The notes beneath the pieces were generated by a model. It was not told the DNA's origin, did no database searches, and was given only the letters and a program-made list of their open reading frames with translations. The translations under genes and the position numbers were made by a program. From Erythroxylum novogranatense (lineage: Eukaryota; Streptophyta; Magnoliopsida; Malpighiales; Erythroxylaceae), in the NCBI GenBank assembly GCA_029891385.1, contig CM057228.1, forward strand, positions 24,114,809-24,178,808: a stretch of DNA of 64,000 nucleotides, read 5' to 3'. Position 1 is the first letter of the stretch. Each line of letters opens with the position of its first letter. Below, piece after piece: positions 58,319 through 64,000 of this stretch.

Positions 58319-58981
58319 TTTTCTAGCTGAGCTCTGACCTCCCTTCACTCTTTTGACCATAACTTCTTCGTCCGACATCTGATCGATATGATTCTTATTG
58401 TTAATTAAACTAGAGAGATGGGGCGACAAATGTTATGAAGGATCCGAGCTATAATTTAACCTCTAAGACTTCCAAATACAGGTCGGAAGTTCAGTGTAGT
58501 GTTCAGTCCTAGTGTTGTGGTGGCTGAACAGTGTTCAGTATTTTGGATATATCTCAATCGCTAGAGCTTGGATTGAGTTGATTCTTGTTGCTAATTAAAA
58601 TAGAGACATGGGGCTACAAATGTTATGAAGGAGCCTATCTATAATTTAGCCTCTAAGACTTCTAAAGTTAGGTCGGAAGTCAGGTGTAGTATTAAACTTC
58701 GGGTCTGAAGAATAGACTTCAGTATTTTTGAGATATTTTGAGATATAGAGCTCCGATCGACCTGATTCTTGAAGCGATGGATTTGTAAGACATAGGGGAA
58801 CATTTCTATAGAAGAAAGTGTTATCAAATGGCTTCATTTACCTTATCGAAATAATCAGACTAGATATCAGTTTTAAAGACCAATGAAGGGGCAATTTTGG
58901 AAGTTTACTTAAAGGGTTAAGTTTATAGGCTTAAATGGAGGGGCATATGGGTCATTCCTCATTCATTAAATGACATGGCAA

Positions 58982-58989
58982 TATAAAAG
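58982..58989 (+). promoter_or_regulatory. TATA box of LTR H
   Basis: TATAAAAG lies in the same context as 483-490 of J. Confidence 0.55.
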
Positions 58990-59244
58990 CAAGAGGGCTG
59001 TCATTGTTTGAAGGAGAATCCACGACACTTAAGAGACAAAAGAAGAAAAAGAACAAGAGAAAGAAGAGAGAAGGGAGAGCACTTTCAGATGAGAGAAAAT
59101 GAAAGAAAAAGAGAGGGAAAGCATAGGGTTTTTGATTTTTGGGAGATCTCAAGGGGATTTTGAGTTTTTTCAAGGGAAAAAGGATGGAAGATGATGAAAG
59201 CTTCCTTCCAAACTAAGATATATCCGAAAATGGTGAAGGATGAG

Positions 59245-60309
59245 GTAAGACCCGAAATTTTGATTTGAGAATTTTGGAAGATTTTTGGTTTAGAATCATG
59301 GAAAATGATATGGGTTTGTGTATTATGGAGTCAATTTTGGTGATTGCTAAGTATTATGGGTTTAATTTTGGATGGAAATTAATTAGGGTTTATGCCAAAT
59401 TTTAGAATTTGGGGATTTTGGAAATTCTTGCTTTAGATAACTTGAAAAAGTGATGAATTTGGGTTTCCTATAGTTAATTTTAAGGATTATGATTTTTATG
59501 ATGTTGAATTTGGATGTTTATGGTTTAAGGAAATTTCAATTGGAAGAAAGAAAGAAGCAAGGGTCAAATTGAAGCTAAGGACAAGCTTCTAGCATCGATT
59601 TGAGGTGGGTAATGTGTTTATAATTTGAATTTATAAGTCACTACTGCTTTCTTTAAATAAAGAGATTTTTTTGATTTCAATTGCATCATAAATGTTGCAT
59701 CATTGTATGAATGATTTGAAAATCATTTTGATTCAATACATGGACTTTGGATGAATTGCAACATACATTGTGTTATGCCTCAAAGATTACATGACATTTC
59801 GTATATTCGGAAAAGATCATGCGATAAATGATTTTGAGCATGATATGTGCTTTTGTGTGGGCGAGAGAGGAACGTTGTGTTAGTCACGTGCACGTCGACG
59901 TCTAGCCTTATCCCGACTGCCTGCTTGTGGGCCTACGAGATCCGAAATCGGACTCGTTGTGTTTACGGTATAAACTTCGGTTTATCCGTCGTGTTTACGG
60001 AACTCTCGAGACATTTGTGTGCATTGCATCTGTGATATGAAATTGCATCTATAAATTGTCAAGTTGATGCATTCATGTTTTGTAATCTATGGATTTATGG
60101 ATGAAAGCCTAAGAATCATACGTTTTACAAACTGCGAGTTTGACTACAGCAAGAAAAGAACTTTTAAAAACGTGCTTTACGGATTTCAAAGAAATGTTTT
60201 TCTAAGACTAGAGAAGGAAAAAGATTTCAAGGGTTTTGCTTATCTATTCGTTTTATAAGCATATTATCCACGAGCTTTGTGCTCACCCCCCTTTCATCCC
60301 CATCTCCAG
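59245..60309 (+). other. Putative LTR-resident intron in H
   Basis: GAG|GTAAGA, then the hairpin gagc-tttgt-gctc (60272-60284), a C-rich tract and CTCCAG|G. The length is 1065 nt. Confidence 0.45.
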
Positions 60310-61034
60310 GTTTTCGAGTGGGAAATCGGATGAAAGAATGTTAAGACGTGTTATTCGATTTTGTATCGTTTGTATTTTGTGAAAAATGGGATTTTTGTAT
60401 CGGTTTGTATAAGACTGGTTTTGTCAATTATTGTATTGCAAGTATTATTATGGGATTGTATTATGAATTCTAGACATGTGTATTGATTTAAGTTATGAAT
60501 GGGATCTGGATATAGAGATGATTGATTATTGGGTTTGGATTGATTTGATTTATGAAAGGGTGTATAAATTGTAATTGAATTATGAGATTTGGATGAGGCT
60601 ATTGAGTTATGGTATTGCACATGAATATGTTATATAAGTTTTGTATGTTCAATTGTGATATAAGCATGATTTGTATATGGAAAAATATGAATGAATGTGT
60701 ATTGGACATTGGATAATGTGATTGTATGTGGATGTAAGTGGATTGAGGATATTGAAGTCACTTGTAAGAGATGGAATGAAAATGAAAGAGAAAAAAAATG
60801 TGTACACGGATTGGATTAGTTTCGATTGATAGTCTTAAGGTTTCCAACACAAACGCTTTCTTTGATATTTGTTTACGGATGTCGGAAATTGATTTCGATT
60901 TGTTTTGATCTGATGTTTGATTCGCTTATGATTTTGCTTCCACCTTGTGTTCCTTGATTCGATTTGCTTTCATATCGTATTCATTTCTGTTTTTCGATTG
61001 GGATCCGGTTTCCGGATCGGGTCCCAACAATATT

Positions 61035-61130
61035 CATTTAGCTTTAAATTTTCTTTATAAGTGGATTCTTGTGTTTTTTCAAATTAGGCATCTTGCTCAG
61101 TTTTTTATTTCTTGTTGCATCAGGTAGTAT
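61035..61130 (+). pseudogene. LINE remnant, continuation after H
   Basis: The sequence resumes the LINE after removal of H and one TSD. No clear motif is visible; the assignment rests on the target-site duplication. Confidence 0.45.
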
Positions 61131-61339
61131 TTGAGCCTGTCGCCACCTCTATAGCTAATGATGATAAGAGAAAGATAATCCACATTATGAATAACCCTAG
61201 GTCAAAGGATTAGAGGGAAGCACTAAGGGAGTTATGTTTTAAGGGGATCTTAGAGTGGCACAATGCCTATAGCCCTATTTCCAATAGGGATAAGGACAAT
61301 GATGGAGATTGTGTTAGGGAAGAATGAGCCCTAAGGTGC
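61131..61339 (+). other. Unassigned stretch before the copia remnant
   Basis: The stretch is partly open in one frame (a REALRELCFKGILEWHN-like phrase near 61217-61266). I do not recognise it. It may be copia spacer between integrase and RT or LINE 3' sequence. Confidence 0.3.
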
Positions 61340-62540
61340 CATATTCAAGAAGAATAACAATTTTTGGGATCTTGTTAAGTTACCTAAAGGAGCAAAATTC
61401 ATAAGCTACAAATGGGTATTTAAGACAAAGAAAGGCTCATCAGGCAATATTGAGAGATACAAGACAAGACTCGCTGTTAAAGGGTTCACTCAAAAAGAAG
61501 GAATGGATCATATAGATACATTTTCTCCTGTGTCTAGAAAAGATTCACTTCATATAATTTTGACACAGAATTGCATCAAATGGATGTGAAAATGATTTTC
61601 TTAGATGGTAACCTAAAGGAAAAGGTTTACATGAAACAACCAGAAAGATTCTCCTTTAATAATGGTGAGCATTTAGTTTGCAAACTTAAAAGATTCATAT
61701 ATGGATTGAAATAAGCATCCTGAAAGTAGCATGTCAAATTCCATAATATTATCTCATCATTTGGTTTTGAAGAAAATATCATGGATCAATGTATATACTA
61801 AAAGGTTATAGGAGTAAAATTTGTTTTCTTGTATTATATGTAGATGAAAAATTACTTGCAACCAATGATAGGGTTTGTTACATGATGTGAAATAATTTCT
61901 CTCTAAGAATTTTGAAATAAAAGATATAGGTTGTGTATTTTATGTCATTAGCATTAAGATCCATAAGGATTAGATCATGGTAGAGTTACAAGGAAAGTAT
62001 TGATGCACCTTCAAATGACCAAAGATTATATGCTTATGTACAGATGAACCGACAATATGGAAGTAATAGGGTACTCGGATTCAGATTTTCCTAGGTGTGT
62101 TGATTCACATAAATCAACATCAGGCTATATCTTTATGCTTCCTATGGAGCCATATCTTGAAGGAGTATCAAACAGTTTTTGAATGCTACTTCCACCATAG
62201 AGGCTAAGTTTGTTTCTTGTTTTGAGACTACATCACATGGTGTATAGCTAAATAGTTTCATATATGAGCTTAGATTCGTGGATTCCATTTCTGGGCCATT
62301 GAGAATATATAGTGAAATTTTAGTTGCTACTTTTGTAGCTAAATAAAATAAAAGTGGTAGTCAGAGTAAACACATTGACATTAAGTTTTTATCAATAAAG
62401 GAATGTGTTAAGGAAAAGAAAGTGATCATTGAACACGTTAGCACTGAATTGATGATAGCTTATCCTTTAACAAAAGACATGTCACCAATAAAATTCAAGG
62501 ATCATGTTGTAAGAATGAGATTGAGTTCCATCATATAGTT
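61340..62540 (+). pseudogene. Ty1/copia reverse transcriptase and RNase H remnant
   Basis: Readable motifs in order are LPKGAKFISYKWVFKTK (about 61378-61430), RYKTRLAVKGFTQKEGMD, DTFSPVSRKDSL (about 61515-61550), HQMDVKMIFLDGNL (about 61570-61615), VYMKQPERF and the RNase H pieces YSDSDFPRCVDSHKSTSGYIF (split by the text limit here; about 62072-62135), EAKFVS and KHIDIKF. The end phrase MRLSSII lies near 62516-62538. This is the copia order. Frameshifts and stops, including loss of the YVDD region, make it non-functional. No gag or integrase was seen upstream. Confidence 0.88.
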
Positions 62541-62829
62541 TTTGTTATATGGACAATGTTGTTTTCGTGAAACTTTTATAACATTTTCTCAACTTGTGGT
62601 GCACATTATTGAATTTTGAGAAAATTGATTATTTTTAGCTGGAATAAACATGAAATTTATTCATTAAGTAATGTTATCACATTCGATTGATACAAAATAT
62701 AGTATATTGTAATACATGGAAGATAATACTCAATTACTAGAGAACCTATCGCTATGATTCGTATATTATATATCTGGATCGGATTAGGATTTGATATCAA
62801 GTTAAGCGGATGAATCGAGTGGAGGAATG

Positions 62830-63180
62830 TGAGAAACCTTCATATTCTAGTTTAATACCCATAAATGATGGTCCAACGTTATGTAGTTAATAAGTATGAA
62901 TATCCTAGTTTTGTAGTAACTGAAAGTGTGCTTGATGGAAGTACATTGTTATATGTTTTTTTCACTCAAAATTTTTGGGATTTTTAATTTTCTTTTCTCT
63001 TCTGAAAAATATACATTATCAAATTAGAAATTGAGAGCTTATAAGAATTCCAAAATGTAGACTTTTCAAGCAAAGACAATAGTGATCGAAGGTATTTCGT
63101 TTTGCTCTGCATTTAGTTTATATGTTATTCTAATGTTATATTATTTGGTGAATTGACTTCCACAAAATACTTAATATCCA
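62830..63180 (+). repeat. Possible start of the copia 3' LTR
   Basis: A purine-rich GGAGGAATG at 62821-62829 is followed by TGAGAAACC, the arrangement expected of a PPT and an LTR start about 290 bp after pol. The LTR end cannot be placed and no second LTR is in the window. Confidence 0.3.
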
Positions 63181-63607
63181 CCATAAATCAAGTGAACCTG
63201 AACGAAAATTTAAATTTGAGTGATTCTTGGTATCTGGAGAAGGGCAGGATTGAGTTTGGGGAAATGACTCTGGGTTTGGGTTGGTTGAGTGAGTAGCACT
63301 TAGGGTTGGAAAATAGCTATAAACTCAGCCGACACAGACAAAATGGATGAAAGTAAAAGTGAATGCTAACCAATGTGACGTAGAAGTGCATGGATGCTGA
63401 CCCGCAAAGGCTGACGGACGGAGATGTATATGGTCACCAGTCTGTTTGGGTGACAAGTGATTTGAGTCCATGTGACCGTGCTTCACTTATTCAACAAATG
63501 ATACCGAACTTCAACCTTTGCTTAGTTCAAAACTTCCCCATTTAATACATGTTCTTCAATTTTATCTATAGAGGGATGGATTTCTTTCTTCCCTTGAGAC
63601 GATATAA
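63181..63607. other. No recognisable feature
   Basis: The sequence is somewhat less AT-rich than its surroundings, with no ORF of note and no match to the other repeats in this window. It may be unique DNA or the remains of the copia LTR. Confidence 0.4.
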
Positions 63608-64000
63608 TATAGCGCCCCCTTACCGTAGAGTATACACCGGGACGCCCGTAGGTCATACCGATACATACCCTACGATGAGGGTGTATTACGATACGATCAA
63701 TTCTATAACTCTTATGGAATCACAATCATAAAGCAGTTCTATAAGATCACATTCACTAAATTTTAAAATCAAAAGATATCCTTCATTTCATTTCTTAAAA
63801 CCATAGATACACCATTCGCTCATAATACAACTGTACAAGCCCAAAAGAACTAACACAACTCCTAGGTAGGTCATCCACAAAATATCCCAAAAGATCTCAG
63901 CTGACCGACCTGTGGGCCATGCTCCTCTCGCGATCACTCACACAGCAGGAAAAGTCTCACAATCTGGAGCTAGGAGTCACACTATCGTTGTCCTGAAAAA
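63608..64000 (-). mobile_element. A-family LTR, cut by the window end
   Basis: TATAGCGCCCCCTTACCGTAG resembles the plus-strand start of LTR A (4133). The order of blocks (ctgaccgacctgtg near 63901, tctggagctaggag near 63963) agrees with 4133-4520. Divergence from A is clearly higher than between A's own LTRs. Confidence 0.85.

Larger units (their letters stand above)
56947..61029 (+). mobile_element. Solo LTR H (4083 bp)
   Basis: The LTR runs TGTTGGACCCCGAAC...GGGTCCCAACA with TSD atatt at 56942-56946 and 61030-61034. It is the same family as E and J. In order it holds about five diverged 180-bp modules (57250-58110), a GGCCGACCTCTGT array (58127-58318), a TATA box (58982-58989), donor (59245), hairpin (60272-60284) and acceptor (60309). 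Confidence 0.95.

Noticed and set aside
57977..58429. 113- and 147-residue repeat proteins
   Set aside because: They are translations of the 14-bp GGCCGACCTCTGT array inside LTR H.

Overview
This window looks like intergenic, heterochromatin-type DNA from a flowering plant genome. It is AT-rich, and essentially every stretch I can assign belongs to a transposable element, mostly nested inside one another. I recognise no host gene, tRNA, rRNA or CRISPR array. The species cannot be named from the sequence. The dominant elements are Ty3/gypsy chromoviruses of Tekay/Del type: they have a gag with two zinc knuckles, an RT with FIDDILIY, an integrase with a C-terminal chromodomain, a PBS of the TGGTATCAGAGC type and LTRs of about 2.7-4.2 kb. 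Minor components are a LINE reverse transcriptase remnant, a Ty1/copia pol remnant and one solo LTR of unassigned lineage.

Layout. 1-2499 is the end of an LTR (J, + strand). 2500-4132 is unassigned repeat-like DNA plus an eroded LTR piece. 4133-25274 is chromovirus A (minus strand). Its RT gene is split by a complete LTR element without coding capacity (B, 9159-18379, TSD tgctc), and its 5' LTR is split by solo LTR C (20822-24006, TSD cttaa). At 25275 A stops abruptly and is joined to a decayed plus-strand chromovirus (I), whose LTR runs 28541-31489. 31594-56029 is a very decayed minus-strand chromovirus (D). Its integrase is split by solo LTR E (33354-37046, TSD atgtt), and its 5' LTR is split by non-coding element F (40308-54036, TSD ataac), which itself carries solo LTR G (51021-52851, TSD aatat). 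A LINE remnant (56030-56946 and 61035 to about 61130) is split by solo LTR H (56947-61029, TSD atatt). A copia pol remnant follows (about 61340-62540), then a stretch without recognisable features, and an A-type LTR that runs off the window at 63608-64000.

The most interesting signal is in the LTRs. The chromovirus LTRs examined here (J, I, E, H, A, B, C, F) carry a GTAAG/GTGAG splice-donor consensus shortly after the promoter/leader. They also carry, 0.9-2.8 kb further on, a short hairpin whose stem sequence differs between families but still pairs, followed (adjacent or within a few tens of bases) by a C- or T-rich tract and a CAG or TAG acceptor. A (in its 3' copy) has lost the hairpin by deletion. 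I propose a conserved intron lying wholly within the LTR. The LTRs also carry family-specific arrays of short palindromes (CGTCATGACG, CGTCGCGACG, AAGTCGACTT, CTGTGTGAA-TT-TTCACACAG and others). These arrays sit beside a shared context sequence but at different places relative to promoter and intron. Sister LTR copies also disagree in clusters at CAG/CTG sites, which may reflect methylation-related base-calling error rather than age. All of this comes from reading by eye; no alignment or search was run.
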